DNA of 64,000 bases from Roseobacter cerasinus (GCF_009811755.1 NZ_BLIV01000006.1:283761-347760), one strand, 5' to 3'; numbered from the stretch's first letter, positions 1-9,045 are shown. Notes: generated by a model not told the origin, from the sequence alone. Numbers and translations are program-made.

Positions 1-1
1 G

Positions 2-133
2 GCGGTTGTTCTGCGTCACCCGTTCAACGTGGTCTGGAGCCATATAGCCAATCGAATGGGGCATGAATTTGGCGGCAAATGTGACTTTTTCATCATCGAC
101 CGAGAATCTATGGAAGAATTTACAAGTCTCTGA
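2..133 (+). CDS. 3' end of an unidentified gene (partial)
   Basis: A reading frame is open from the left edge of the window and ends at TGA 131-133. Its 43 residues begin AVVLRHPFNVVWSHIANR. The RHP-x-x-V-x-x-S pattern resembles the 3'-phosphate-binding loop of PAPS-dependent sulfotransferases, but the segment is too short for a firm family call. The first 300 bases are clearly less GC-rich than the rest of the window. A second plus-strand frame is open from 85 to 309, so a frameshifted and longer original gene is possible. The function is not established. Confidence 0.3.
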   Translation, partial: AVVLRHPFNVVWSHIANRMGHEFGGKCDFFIIDRESMEEFTSL

Positions 134-293
134 ACTTAATGCGAAAAACTGGATTCCATGGTTTACGGCGCATTAGGCATATCGTCGAATATGGCAAAAC
201 CGCCGTGTTGGTGACCCGGATTATGTGGCTCGATGACGATTTCTTTGCAATGATCCTGCGCAGCAGGCCGGAAGAGCACCGCGAGCAGAGCAG

Positions 294-1097
294 ATGTATA
301 GGACTTTGAAAATGATGGCCCTTATCGGGCTGGTATCCGGATGGCCTGCCGTTGCAGAGACGCCGCAGCCCTTCCCGCAGTTCAAAGCCAAGCGCATTGG
401 CGTTCCCAAGGCAGGGCAAATGCCCACAATCGTTCAGATCGACCCCGAGGCTCAGAAAGCCGCGCTGGCGCTGGCGACGCCTCTGCCGCAGGACGATGCG
501 CTTGAGGTTTCACCAGGTCGTCACGGCTGGTTCTGGGACAAGGTCTCGCCATCGCTGTTCGATGCGGGGCCAGACCGGCTGGAGCAGATCATGCAGGTGA
601 TCAGCAGCGCAGGCAAAATCAGGGCACCGCGCCTGCAACAGATGCAGAGGATCGCTCAAACCAACGGCCGTGATATTCTCAGATCCACCGTTGGCACGCG
701 TGTGTCGCCCGCGCTTGTGCTTGCGGTGATTTCGGTGGAATCCGCGGGGCGGGCAGATGCGCTCAGCGGTGTGGGCGCGCAGGGGCTGATGCAACTGATG
801 CCGGACACCGCCGCGCGTTTTGGCGTGCTTGATCCTTGGGCCGCAGAAGAGAACATCCTGGGCGGCGTGCAATACCTCGACTGGTTGATGCAGGAGTTCG
901 GGACCGACCCGGTGCTGGTGCTGGCCGGATACAATGCGGGCGAGGGGGCGGTGCGCGCCCACGAGGGCGTGCCCCCTTTTGCCGAGACACGCGACTATGT
1001 GCCCAAGGTGCTGGCAGCCTTTCAGGTGGCGCGCGGGCTTTGTCTGACCCCGCCAGAACTGATCACCGATGGCTGCGTATTTGCCGGGCAAAACTAG
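294..1097 (+). CDS. Lytic transglycosylase, SLT domain, exported
   Basis: This 267-residue protein is predicted to cleave the MurNAc-GlcNAc bond of peptidoglycan in the periplasm. Residues 1-21 form a signal peptide (hydrophobic stretch ending AVAE). The C-terminal half, about 120-250, is an SLT goose-lysozyme-like domain: ISVES carries the catalytic glutamate (about E149), followed by GAQGLMQLMP and AGYNAGEGAV, the three usual motifs. The start at 294 is the first ATG in frame; ATG 312 is an alternative that keeps the signal peptide. It stands alone and is convergent with the LOV protein gene. The family call is firm; which cellular process it serves cannot be read from the context. Confidence 0.88.
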   Translation: MYRTLKMMALIGLVSGWPAVAETPQPFPQFKAKRIGVPKAGQMPTIVQIDPEAQKAALALATPLPQDDALEVSPGRHGWFWDKVSPSLFDAGPDRLEQIMQVISSAGKIRAPRLQQMQRIAQTNGRDILRSTVGTRVSPALVLAVISVESAGRADALSGVGAQGLMQLMPDTAARFGVLDPWAAEENILGGVQYLDWLMQEFGTDPVLVLAGYNAGEGAVRAHEGVPPFAETRDYVPKVLAAFQVARGLCLTPPELITDGCVFAGQN

Positions 1098-1117
1098 AGC
1101 CTGGCCTCATATACGCG

Positions 1118-2143
1118 CTATTCCGTGATCGACGCTCCGGCCGGGACGTCGATGGTCACAAAGCTGCCCGCCGCCCCCCGTCCGAGCTGCAACGTACCTT
1201 CGAGCCCTTCGATCAGACCGTTCACAATGCGCCCGCCCACGGTTGAGGGGTTTGGCCAGGACATTGTCGCAGGAATGCCAACTCCGTCATCCGAAACGGT
1301 CAACCGCAGCCCGCCTGCGCTCAGCTGTGACATGCGCACTTCCACCAGCCCTGTATCGATGCGCTCAAAGGCGTGAATGAAAGCGTTGGTGAGGATTTCT
1401 GATACCACAAGGCCGACGCGAGACGCGGTTTCGATGGGCACATCCAAGGGATCGATTTGCACGTTCATCCGAATGCCGGAGCGGCCATAGACATGCCCAA
1501 TCGCGCAGCACAGCCGTGACAGGTAGCTGCCCATCTGGATGTGATCGCGGTTGGACTGATGGTCGGACAGCTTCATTTCTTCATAGAGCAGCTGCAGGGT
1601 TTCGATCCGGCGGCTGAGTGCGGCGTATTCTTCGGGCACCGATGTGAGGTTCGATTGTTGCCGGATCATGCTGATGATCATCGACATGTCGGTTTCCACC
1701 CGATCCTGGATTTCGGTCAGCTGCGCGTTGATCTGCTCGGGCGCGCGGCCGCGTTCTTCCTGGCGCAGTTCCTTTTGCACACCGACAAAGTATTGCACCT
1801 CACCGTCCTCATCGCAGATCGGAGCGATCACAAGGCGGTTGAGAAACGGCTCGCCGTTGGCGCGGTAGTTCAAGATATCGGTGCTGATCGATTCCCGTGC
1901 TTCGATCCCGCGTCGGATCAGATCGACCGCGGCCTTGTCTGTCTCCTCACCCTGCAAAAAGCGGCAGTTGCGCCCGATGGCCGCGCTGCGGGCATAGCCG
2001 GTCTGGCGGGTAAACGCATGATTTACATAGACAATCGGATTGTCTTTCAAGTGCGGATTGGTCACCACCATGGACACCTGTGTGCGTCCAAAACCGTCAA
2101 ATGACGTGTCTTCAATCAGGCCCTTTTGTATCGTGTCTGCCAT
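1118..2143 (-). CDS. LOV-domain histidine kinase-like protein lacking the phosphoacceptor histidine
   Basis: This 341-residue protein combines a blue-light LOV sensor with a kinase-like output module. Residues about 18-125 are a PAS/LOV domain with the flavin-adduct motif GRNCRFLQ (C60). Residues about 138-200 align with the HisKA_2 dimerisation helices, where the family normally reads EIxHRVKNNLQ; here it reads EIQDRVETDMS, so aspartate (D147) stands where the phosphorylated histidine should be. Residues about 240-337 are an HATPase_c domain with an N-box (SEILTNAFIHAF) and a G1 box (DDGVGIP). There is no transmembrane segment, so it is probably cytoplasmic. No response regulator gene is adjacent. 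It may signal by ATP binding or protein contact, or transfer phosphate in an unusual way. Confidence 0.82.
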   Translation of the reverse strand: MADTIQKGLIEDTSFDGFGRTQVSMVVTNPHLKDNPIVYVNHAFTRQTGYARSAAIGRNCRFLQGEETDKAAVDLIRRGIEARESISTDILNYRANGEPFLNRLVIAPICDEDGEVQYFVGVQKELRQEERGRAPEQINAQLTEIQDRVETDMSMIISMIRQQSNLTSVPEEYAALSRRIETLQLLYEEMKLSDHQSNRDHIQMGSYLSRLCCAIGHVYGRSGIRMNVQIDPLDVPIETASRVGLVVSEILTNAFIHAFERIDTGLVEVRMSQLSAGGLRLTVSDDGVGIPATMSWPNPSTVGGRIVNGLIEGLEGTLQLGRGAAGSFVTIDVPAGASITE

Positions 2144-2195
2144 AGCGCTCCCTCACGCCACTTGCGGTTGCATCCGGTCGCGGCCGGATCGTCCA

Positions 2196-2318
2196 TTATT
2201 CGATGCGTTTTTCATGTGTGCATGGGATGATGCGGCGCCTGTAGCTTCCTGGCAGGTCGATCAGATGCGGGTCCAGCGCTTCCAAAGGCAGTGTCTCCTC
2301 CACCTCCGCGACGGACAT
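2196..2318 (-). CDS. Possible 40-aa small protein, unknown
   Basis: Short minus-strand frame MSVAEVEETLPL...THEKRIE, 40 codons plus TAA. It is acidic at the N-terminus and basic at the C-terminus. No family is recognised and no clear ribosome-binding site precedes the ATG. It is listed only because it is the best coding candidate in a 380-base gap upstream of the LOV gene; a chance frame is equally likely. Confidence 0.18.
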   Translation of the reverse strand: MSVAEVEETLPLEALDPHLIDLPGSYRRRIIPCTHEKRIE

Positions 2319-2472
2319 TTGCCAGCGCCGAGGGCGCTGTGTCGTGGATTTTGGTCATATTGCCCCCCTTGTCCGGCTGGCACACCGAACATTCACGCAC
2401 GTCATGAGAGCAATCAAAAGATCGTCCCAATCATCGCACGAGTATAGTGCCAGTTCGATTTTGGTCAAACCG

Positions 2473-2491
2473 CTTTGGTCTGCGACCAAAG
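2473..2491. terminator. Inverted repeat downstream of topA
   Basis: CTTTGGTC (2473-2480) and GACCAAAG (2484-2491) form a perfect 8-bp stem with a 3-base loop, about 30 bases after the topA stop. There is no clean T tract on the minus strand, so it may be a weak terminator or a protein-binding site. Confidence 0.4.
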
Positions 2492-2494
2492 TCT

Positions 2495-2510
2495 TTGCAC
2501 CATGGTGCAA
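2495..2510. promoter_or_regulatory. 16-bp perfect palindrome
   Basis: TTGCACCATGGTGCAA is a perfect 16-base palindrome, 12 bases beyond the topA stop codon. It has no loop, so it is more typical of a dimeric regulator site than of a terminator. Which gene it would control is unclear. Confidence 0.4.
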
Positions 2511-2522
2511 CCTAACGTAACG

Positions 2523-5087
2523 TCACGCTTTCTTTGCCGCGGCCTTTTTCTTGGTCGGAGCCTTGCGCCGACCCTTACCTTTTTGAGCGGCCTTCTCTTC
2601 GATCAGAAGGGTCGCCGCTTCCAGCGTGACATCATCAGGCTCTGTGCCTTTCGGCAAGGTGGCATTGATCTTGTCCCATTTCACGTAGGGCCCGTATTTG
2701 CCCTCCATGATGGCGATGGGGCCGCCTTGATCCGGGTGTTCCCCCAACTCCCGCAGGGTCTTGGCGGGCGCGCCGCGCCCACCGCGGCTGGCGACCTTTT
2801 CGGCCAGCAACTGCACCGCGCGGTTCATGCCCACGGTCCAGACCTCATCGATGCTTTCCAGATTGGCATTGGTCCCGCCGCGCTCGGAGGTGGAGGCCGC
2901 ATGTTTTAGGTAAGGCCCGTACCGCCCGATGTTGGACCAGACCATGATGCCGTCTTCCGGGTGCGGGCCGATCTCGCGCGGGAGCGACAGCAGCATCAGC
3001 GCCTGTTCCAGGTCCACGTTCTCCGGCGGCCAATCCTTGGGGATCGACTGGCGCGGCGGCTTCTTGTTCTCCTCGGTGACCTCGCCGCGCTGAACGTAAG
3101 GGCCAAAACGACCCTTGAAGGCGTAGATCTTATCGCCCGCGTCCTCGCCCAGCAGCTTGCCTTCGGGCGGGATGCCGCTGTCGTCTTCTTCACCCGGGGG
3201 ACCAAAGGCCCGGGTGTAGCGGCATTCGGGGTAGTTCGAGCAACCGATGAAGGCGCCGCCCGAACGGGCCGTCCGCATCGACAGCCGCCCGGCGCCGCAG
3301 TTGGGACAGAGCCGCGGGTCGGTCCCGTCTTCATTGGGTGGGAAGAGGTGCGGCTCCAGCACTTCGTTGATCTTCTCCAGCACTTCGGTGATGCGCAGAT
3401 CGGCCGTCTCAGCAATGGCGGCGGAAAAATCGCGCCAGAAGCGGCGGAGCACCTCTTTGTATTCGGCATCCCCCGCGCTCACGTCGTCGAGCTCGTTTTC
3501 TAGGTCTGCGGTGAAGCCATAGCCCACGTATTTGCGGAAGTAATTCTCCAGAAACGCCGTGACGAGGCGGCCCTTGTCCTCTGGGATCAGCCGGTTTTTG
3601 TCTTTGCGGACATACTCGCGATCCTGAATCGTGGTCACGATGGAGGCATAGGTGGAGGGGCGCCCGATGCCAAGCTCTTCCATCTTCTTGACCAGCGTCG
3701 CCTCCGTATAGCGGGGCGGGGGCTGGGTGAAATGCTGTTCAGGGGTCACGGCGCGCTTGTCCATCTTGTCGCCCTGGTCGATCTGGGGCAGGCGCTTGTC
3801 GTCCTCATCCACCACATCATCGCGGCCTTCTTCATAGACCCGCAGGAACCCGTCAAAGAGCACCACCTGGCCAGTGGCGCGCAATTGAACCTGGCCATCG
3901 GCGCTGCCCACATCGACGGTGGTGCGCTCCATGCGCGCGGCTTCCATCTGGCAGGCGAGCGTGCGCTTCCAGATCAGATCATAGAGTTTGCGCTGATCGG
4001 CGTCGGAGGTTTTCAGGTCCTCCGCCTTGGTCATCATGTCGGTGGGGCGCACACATTCATGCGCCTCTTGCGCGTTCTTGGCCTTGTTCTTGTAGATGCG
4101 TGGGCTGCCGGGCACGTATTCCTTGCCGTAGAGCGTCTCAATCGCGTCGCGCGCGGCCTGCACCGCCTCGGGCGCCATGTCGATGCCGTCGGTCCGCATG
4201 TAGGTGATATAGCCCGCCTCATAGAGCCGCTGGGCCGTGGACATGGTTTGGCGCGCGCCCATGCCGAACTTGCGGCTGGCTTCTTGTTGCAGCGTCGAGG
4301 TCATGAAGGGGGCCGAGGGTTTGCGGTTGGCGGGTTTTGCCTCGACCGACTGCACGGTCAGATCGCGGCTAGTAATGGCCTGCACCGCCATTTCGGCCTG
4401 CGTCTGGTTCTCGATGTCGAATTTGTCGAGCTTCTTGCCAGCCAGCACCGTGAGCCGCGCCTCGAACTCCTGCCCGCGCGGCGTGGCGAGCAGGGCTTTT
4501 ACCGACCAGTATTCGCGGTTGCGGAACGCCTCGATCTCCATTTCGCGCTCGACGATGAGGCGCAGGGTGACCGATTGCACGCGGCCTGCGGATTTCGCCC
4601 CCGGCAGCTTGCGCCAGAGGACGGGTGAGAGGTTGAAGCCCACCAGATAGTCGAGCGCACGGCGCGCGAGATAGGCCTCCACCAGCGGCATGTCGACCTG
4701 GCGCGGATTCTGCATCGCCTCGGTCACCGCCTTTTTGGTGATCTGGTTGAACACGACCCGTGAGACGGGGGTATCCTTCTTGATCGACTTACGCTTGGTC
4801 AGCGCCTCCTGCAGGTGCCAGCTGATCGCCTCGCCCTCGCGGTCGGGGTCGGTGGCGAGGATCAGCGCGTTGTCGTCTTTCAGCGCATCGGCGATGGCTT
4901 TGACATGCTTCTTGCTGTCGGAGGCCACCTCCCACAACATGTCGAATTCATTCTCGGGATCGACGGAGCCGTCCTTGGGCGGCAGGTCCCGCACATGGCC
5001 ATAGGAGGCGAGCACCGTATAGTTGTCACCCAAATATGCGTTAATTGTCTTGGCTTTGGCCGGAGATTCAACAACAACAACTGGCAT
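2523..5087 (-). CDS. topA: DNA topoisomerase I (type IA)
   Basis: This 854-residue enzyme relaxes negatively supercoiled DNA by transient single-strand cleavage. The N-terminal TOPRIM domain shows VVVVESPAKAKTI and ATDPDREGEA (acidic residues about D80-E85). The cleavage motif AGYITYMRTDG places the nucleophilic tyrosine at about Y296. A CPNC...CSNYPEC zinc finger lies near residue 600, followed by further C-terminal repeats containing GPYVQRGE and KYGPYVKW, and a lysine/alanine-rich tail (KKKAAAKKA). Length and domain order fit alphaproteobacterial TopA. The start ATG gives the canonical MPVVVVESP N-terminus. dprA lies upstream on the same strand, a common alphaproteobacterial pairing, but a 200-base gap suggests topA has its own promoter. 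Confidence 0.97.
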   Translation of the reverse strand: MPVVVVESPAKAKTINAYLGDNYTVLASYGHVRDLPPKDGSVDPENEFDMLWEVASDSKKHVKAIADALKDDNALILATDPDREGEAISWHLQEALTKRKSIKKDTPVSRVVFNQITKKAVTEAMQNPRQVDMPLVEAYLARRALDYLVGFNLSPVLWRKLPGAKSAGRVQSVTLRLIVEREMEIEAFRNREYWSVKALLATPRGQEFEARLTVLAGKKLDKFDIENQTQAEMAVQAITSRDLTVQSVEAKPANRKPSAPFMTSTLQQEASRKFGMGARQTMSTAQRLYEAGYITYMRTDGIDMAPEAVQAARDAIETLYGKEYVPGSPRIYKNKAKNAQEAHECVRPTDMMTKAEDLKTSDADQRKLYDLIWKRTLACQMEAARMERTTVDVGSADGQVQLRATGQVVLFDGFLRVYEEGRDDVVDEDDKRLPQIDQGDKMDKRAVTPEQHFTQPPPRYTEATLVKKMEELGIGRPSTYASIVTTIQDREYVRKDKNRLIPEDKGRLVTAFLENYFRKYVGYGFTADLENELDDVSAGDAEYKEVLRRFWRDFSAAIAETADLRITEVLEKINEVLEPHLFPPNEDGTDPRLCPNCGAGRLSMRTARSGGAFIGCSNYPECRYTRAFGPPGEEDDSGIPPEGKLLGEDAGDKIYAFKGRFGPYVQRGEVTEENKKPPRQSIPKDWPPENVDLEQALMLLSLPREIGPHPEDGIMVWSNIGRYGPYLKHAASTSERGGTNANLESIDEVWTVGMNRAVQLLAEKVASRGGRGAPAKTLRELGEHPDQGGPIAIMEGKYGPYVKWDKINATLPKGTEPDDVTLEAATLLIEEKAAQKGKGRRKAPTKKKAAAKKA

Positions 5088-5133
5088 TTACTCGGGCACC
5101 TCTGGGTGAATTTTTTCGGTTCTATGATCCAGC

Positions 5134-5162
5134 GAGATGTGCTGCGCAACCGGGTTTGTCAA
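5134..5162 (-). promoter_or_regulatory. Candidate topA promoter
   Basis: On the minus strand a perfect TTGACA (complement of 5157-5162) is followed 17 bases later by CATCTC (complement of 5134-5139), ending about 47 bases before the topA ATG. The -35 box is consensus and the -10 box is poor, as is common in alphaproteobacteria. The rest of the 5088-5287 gap shows no gene. Confidence 0.4.
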
Positions 5163-5287
5163 TCTGATGCACAAACTGTCAGCAAAAAATCGTGCGCATC
5201 GCAGGGTCGGATAAACCGGTTTTTCCGGGCTTTTGCGGCGCGCGATCCTGCGTGCTGCGGACGGGTGAGCGTGGTATGGCCCCGGCC

Positions 5288-6433
5288 TCAGGCGCGGGAG
5301 AGGAGGCCGCCATGGCGACGGGCGATCTTGCCATCCATTTCCAGGTCGAGAAGGGCGGGCGCGACCTCGGCCGGGGCGACGGCGAGATCCCGGATCAGTT
5401 GATCTTCGGCCAGTGGGGCAGGGCTGAGCCGGGCGAGGATCTGCCGGTGCAGCGCGGCCACGTCACGCAGGGCGCTGCTTTTTTTTGGCGCAGGCGGCGG
5501 TGTTTCCAAAGGCAGCTCGGGCGCGTCACCGCTCAACGGAGCCAGCGCTTCGACCACATCCGCGGCAGAGCGGATCAGCGTGGCGCCATCCCGGATCAGC
5601 TGATTGCAGCCTGCTGCGCGCGCATCAAAGGGGTGGCCGGGCACGGCCAGCACGTCGCGCCCCTGATCAAGCGCGTCGCGCGCCGTGATCAGGCTGCCAG
5701 ACTTGGCGGCAGCTTCGACCACCACGGTCGCACGGCTCAATCCAGAGATGATTCGATTGCGGCTCGGGAAGTGGCGGGCCATGGGCTGCAGGCCCATCGG
5801 TTGCTCGGACAGGCGCAGACCTGTTTCAGCAATATCCTGTGCCAGCTGGGTATTTTCGGCCGGGTAAATCACGTCGACGCCGCCTGCCTGCACGGCGATT
5901 GTGCCAGTGGGTAGGGCTGCCAGATGGGCCGCTGTGTCGATACCACGAGCGAGACCGGAGACCACAACATAACCTTCGCCACCCAGATCCTGCGCCAGGG
6001 CGCGTGCCATGCGCGTGCCGAGCGAGGATGCATTGCGCGCGCCGACTAGAGAGATCATCGGGCGTTGCAGCAATTCCGGGTCGCCGAGGCACCACAGGAA
6101 GGGCGGCGCGTCTTCAACATCGTCCAACATGGTCGGATAGGCGGGTGTGCCTTGCATGATGAGGCGCGCACCAGCCGCATGCGCGCGGCGCAGCTCTGCT
6201 TTGACAACCTCTTCGGGACAAACTTCATATCCTTTGACGCCGGCGGCACGCGCCACCTCAGGCAGCGCGGCCAACGCATTCTGCGCCGTGCCGTGTTCAG
6301 TCAGCAGTCGTTTGTACGTCGTTAAGCCAACCCGGCGGGATCGTAAAAGACGGAGACGGGAGAACTGTTCGTCTTCCGAGGTGGGTGGGAGTGGGGGGTG
6401 AGTGGAAGAAGGATTGTGGTCCTTTTCAGTCAT
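5288..6433 (-). CDS. dprA: DNA-processing protein DprA
   Basis: This 381-residue protein is predicted to bind incoming single-stranded DNA and load RecA during natural transformation. The central Rossmann-like domain shows SLVGARNASSLG, VVSGLARGIDTAAH and GGVDVIYPAEN, typical DprA signatures. The N-terminal about 80 residues are SAM/HhH-like, and the C-terminal about 65 residues are the winged-helix DprA extension (EDQLIRDLAVAPAEV). It lies upstream of topA on the same strand. The start ATG at 6433 gives an N-terminus rich in polar residues; a later start is possible. Confidence 0.93.
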   Translation of the reverse strand: MTEKDHNPSSTHPPLPPTSEDEQFSRLRLLRSRRVGLTTYKRLLTEHGTAQNALAALPEVARAAGVKGYEVCPEEVVKAELRRAHAAGARLIMQGTPAYPTMLDDVEDAPPFLWCLGDPELLQRPMISLVGARNASSLGTRMARALAQDLGGEGYVVVSGLARGIDTAAHLAALPTGTIAVQAGGVDVIYPAENTQLAQDIAETGLRLSEQPMGLQPMARHFPSRNRIISGLSRATVVVEAAAKSGSLITARDALDQGRDVLAVPGHPFDARAAGCNQLIRDGATLIRSAADVVEALAPLSGDAPELPLETPPPAPKKSSALRDVAALHRQILARLSPAPLAEDQLIRDLAVAPAEVAPALLDLEMDGKIARRHGGLLSRA

Positions 6434-6537
6434 CCGTGTCTCCGTCCTTTACAGGAATCAGATTTAAGCTGAGTTGGTTAACAAGACATGAATATCGACA
6501 GTTTCTTGGTCTCGCTATTTCTGGGGAGGCGTGGTGA

Positions 6538-7959
6538 TCAGGAGGCCGATCCCCCCACCGTCAGACCTCCGATCATGAGCGTGGGCTGGCCCACGCCCAC
6601 GGGCACCCACTGGCCAGCTTTGCCGCAATTGCCCATGCCCGGATCCAGTGCCATATCGTTGCCTATGGCCCGGATCTGCTTGAGCGCTGTGGCCCCGTCG
6701 CCAATCAGTGTGGCGCCTTTCACCGGCGCGCCGACCTTGCCGTTCTCAACCCTGTAGGCCTCGGTGCAGGAGAACACGAACTTGCCGTTGGTGATATCGA
6801 CCTGGCCGCCGCCGAAGCCGACCGCATAGATCCCATCCTTCAGGTCAGCCACGATGTCGTCCGGGGCGCTGTCGCCGCCCAGCATATAGGTGTTGGTCAT
6901 GCGCGGCATCGGTGCATGCGCATAGCTTTCGCGCCGCCCGTTGCCCGTGGGTGCTACACCCATCAGCCGTGCATTCTGCCGGTCCTGCATGTAACCCACA
7001 AGGATGCCATCCTCGATCAACACATTTTTGCCTGAGGGTGTGCCCTCGTCATCGATGGTGATGGAGCCGCGCCGATCCGGGATTGTTCCGTCATCAAGCA
7101 CGGTCACGCCCTTGCTGGCGATCCGCTGACCCATCAGGCCCGCGAAAGCCGATGAGCCCTTGCGGTTGAAGTCCCCTTCCAGCCCGTGGCCGATGGCTTC
7201 ATGCAACAGGATGCCGGGCCAGCCCGGGCCAAGCACCACATCCATCACACCCGCAGGCGCGGGCACGGCATCTAGGTTCACCGTCGCGATGCGCAGCGCT
7301 TCGCGAATCTTTGATTGCCAGTCTGCGGGGTCGAGCATCCCGTCCAGTCCCACACGCCCGCCGCCGCCAACCCCGCCGGATTCGCGACGACCGTCTTTCT
7401 CGACAATCACCGACACATTCACCCGTGTCATCGGGCGCACGTCACGCACCGACTGGCCATCGGGTCGCAGAATCTCAACCTCCTGCAGGCTGGCGGCGAT
7501 TGTTGCCGAAACCTGAACCACCCGCGTATCCAGATCGCGGGCGTAGGCATCCATCGCCCGCAGGGTTTCGACCTTCACCGGGAAGGGCGCACCGGCGATG
7601 GGGTCATCGTCGGTGTAAAGGCGCGTATTGGTCGCCTGGGGCGCATCTGCCAGCGTGCCGCCCCCATCCCCGACAGCAAGCCGCGCGGTCTCGGACGCGC
7701 GGCTCAACGCAGCCTCTGATATCTCGGTGGAATGCGCGTAGCCTGCCACTTCGCCGCAGACAGCCCGCAGGCCAAATCCCTCGGAGGCGTCGTAGCTTGC
7801 GGTCTTGAGCCGCCCGTCGTCGAAGACCAGCGCCTCTGACCGGCGGCGCTCAAGAAACAGCTCGCCGTCATCGGCCCCTGCCGTTGCCGACCGCAGGATG
7901 CGCAGTGCGGCGTCCTGGTCCAGCGTGTCTCGAAAAGGCCGAAAGGCGGCATCAGACAT
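6538..7959 (-). CDS. tldD: Metalloprotease TldD (PmbA/TldD family)
   Basis: This 473-residue protein is predicted to be the zinc-bearing partner of the TldD/PmbA (TldE) heterodimer, which degrades unfolded peptides and matures ribosomally made peptides in the cytoplasm. The family metal motif HEAIGHGLEGD is at about 253-263. GGGQVDITNG, CTEAYRVENG and the C-terminal glycine-rich segment GNCGKAGQWVPVGVGQPT match TldD rather than PmbA. The partner pmbA is not in the window. It is divergent from ctaC, with about 180 bases between the starts that should hold both promoters. Confidence 0.95.
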   Translation of the reverse strand: MSDAAFRPFRDTLDQDAALRILRSATAGADDGELFLERRRSEALVFDDGRLKTASYDASEGFGLRAVCGEVAGYAHSTEISEAALSRASETARLAVGDGGGTLADAPQATNTRLYTDDDPIAGAPFPVKVETLRAMDAYARDLDTRVVQVSATIAASLQEVEILRPDGQSVRDVRPMTRVNVSVIVEKDGRRESGGVGGGGRVGLDGMLDPADWQSKIREALRIATVNLDAVPAPAGVMDVVLGPGWPGILLHEAIGHGLEGDFNRKGSSAFAGLMGQRIASKGVTVLDDGTIPDRRGSITIDDEGTPSGKNVLIEDGILVGYMQDRQNARLMGVAPTGNGRRESYAHAPMPRMTNTYMLGGDSAPDDIVADLKDGIYAVGFGGGQVDITNGKFVFSCTEAYRVENGKVGAPVKGATLIGDGATALKQIRAIGNDMALDPGMGNCGKAGQWVPVGVGQPTLMIGGLTVGGSAS

Positions 7960-8136
7960 CGTGTCGTTCCTCCAGATTGCGGTGAAAAGTGGCGCCAGCG
8001 TCTCTATGACGCAAGCTCAACTCTTTATCTCGCGGCAAGAATATGCTTGTAAGACGGCGAAAGACAACGGGCGGACGGTGCGCAACCCTTCCTACCCAAT
8101 ATAAAATTACACGTGATCCCAAGATCAGGACGATAC

Positions 8137-9018
8137 ATGAAACGTTTCTTCACACTCTCAGGTTTGGTGGCCGGTTTCGCCGCGACAGCAGCCCAGGCAC
8201 AGGAAAACCTCGAAATCATCGGGGCACCCGTGGATGGGAAAATGGGGTTCCAACCTGCCGCGACCGAACTTGCGCGCGACCTGCAGTGGCTTGATGGTAT
8301 GATTCTCGTGATCATCACCGTGATCACACTGTTTGTGACCGGCCTGATTGCCTGGGTGGCGATCCGCTACAACGCCAAGCGCAACCCGGACTCAGCGACA
8401 TTCACGCACAACACACCGGTGGAAGTGGCCTGGACCGTGGTTCCGATTGTCATTCTGGTGTTCATCGGGGCGTTTTCGCTGCCGGTGCTGTTCAAGCAAC
8501 AGGAAATTCCTGAGGCCGATATCACCATCAAAGTGACGGGTTACCAGTGGTACTGGGACTATGAATATGTGGACGAGGGCTTTGAGTTCTCCAGCTACAT
8601 GATCGGCGCGCCTGCAACCGGCGGCACCAACCAGAAATCCCCTGAAGTGATTGCGCAGCTGGAAGAAGCTGGCTTCTCAGAAGCAGAGTTCCTTTTGGCG
8701 ACAGATACCTCGGTGGTGATTCCCGTTGGCAAGACCATCGTAATGCAAGTCACAGGCGGTGACGTGATCCATGCCTGGACCATCCCGGCCTTCGGCGTGA
8801 AACAGGACGCGGTCCCCGGACGTCTGGCAGAGCTTTGGTTCGAGGCGGAGCAGGAGGGCATCTACTTCGGTCAGTGTTCAGAGCTTTGCGGTCTGAACCA
8901 CGCGTACATGCCGATCACAGTCAAAGTGGTCTCCGAAGAGGCCTACGCAGAATGGCTGGAAGAGGCCCGGGAAGAATATGCCGGTGTCCCCCGGACCCGG
9001 GTCATCGCGTCGAACTGA
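8137..9018 (+). CDS. ctaC: Cytochrome c oxidase subunit II
   Basis: This 293-residue subunit of the aa3-type oxidase accepts electrons from cytochrome c through its binuclear copper A centre. A signal peptide (about 1-22) is followed by two transmembrane helices (about 53-77 and 98-118) and a periplasmic cupredoxin domain with [11 protein letters not shown]. The copper A ligands are visible: H212, then [12 protein letters not shown] with C247, E249, C251, H255 and M258. I chose ATG 8137 over GTG 8113 because it directly precedes the signal peptide MKRFFTLSG. The subunit I gene is not here, as is usual for this locus in Rhodobacterales. Confidence 0.96.
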   Translation: MKRFFTLSGLVAGFAATAAQAQENLEIIGAPVDGKMGFQPAATELARDLQWLDGMILVIITVITLFVTGLIAWVAIRYNAKRNPDSATFTHNTPVEVAWTVVPIVILVFIGAFSLPVLFKQQEIPEADITIKVTGYQWYWDYEYVDEGFEFSSYMIGAPATGGTNQKSPEVIAQLEEAGFSEAEFLLATDTSVVIPVGKTIVMQVTGGDVIHAWTIPAFGVKQDAVPGRLAELWFEAEQEGIYFGQCSELCGLNHAYMPITVKVVSEEAYAEWLEEAREEYAGVPRTRVIASN

Positions 9019-9024
9019 CAGGTT

Positions 9025-9045
9025 GGGTGGGCTTTCAGGCCACCC
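9025..9045 (+). terminator. Intergenic hairpin between ctaC and ctaB
   Basis: GGGTGG (9025-9030) can pair with CCACCC (9040-9045) just after the ctaC stop. There is no T tract. It may stabilise or partly terminate the ctaC message rather than end the operon. Confidence 0.35.

Larger units (their letters stand above)
2144..2522. other. Intergenic stretch between LOV gene and topA
   Basis: About 380 bases without a confidently assigned gene. On the minus strand, ATG 2318 opens a 40-codon frame ending at TAA 2196-2198 (protein begins MSVAEVEETLPLEALDPHLI), with charge and codon pattern that could be genuine but no recognised family. Another minus-strand ATG near 2360 is preceded by a G-rich ribosome-binding-like run. 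Close to the topA stop lie two strong inverted repeats, listed separately. The promoter of the LOV gene should also lie here; I could not fix its boxes. Confidence 0.4.

Noticed and set aside
3732..4628. Long plus-strand open frame antisense to topA
   Set aside because: It is a shadow of a GC-rich gene; the composition is histidine/arginine-rich with no domain, while the minus strand encodes a textbook topoisomerase.
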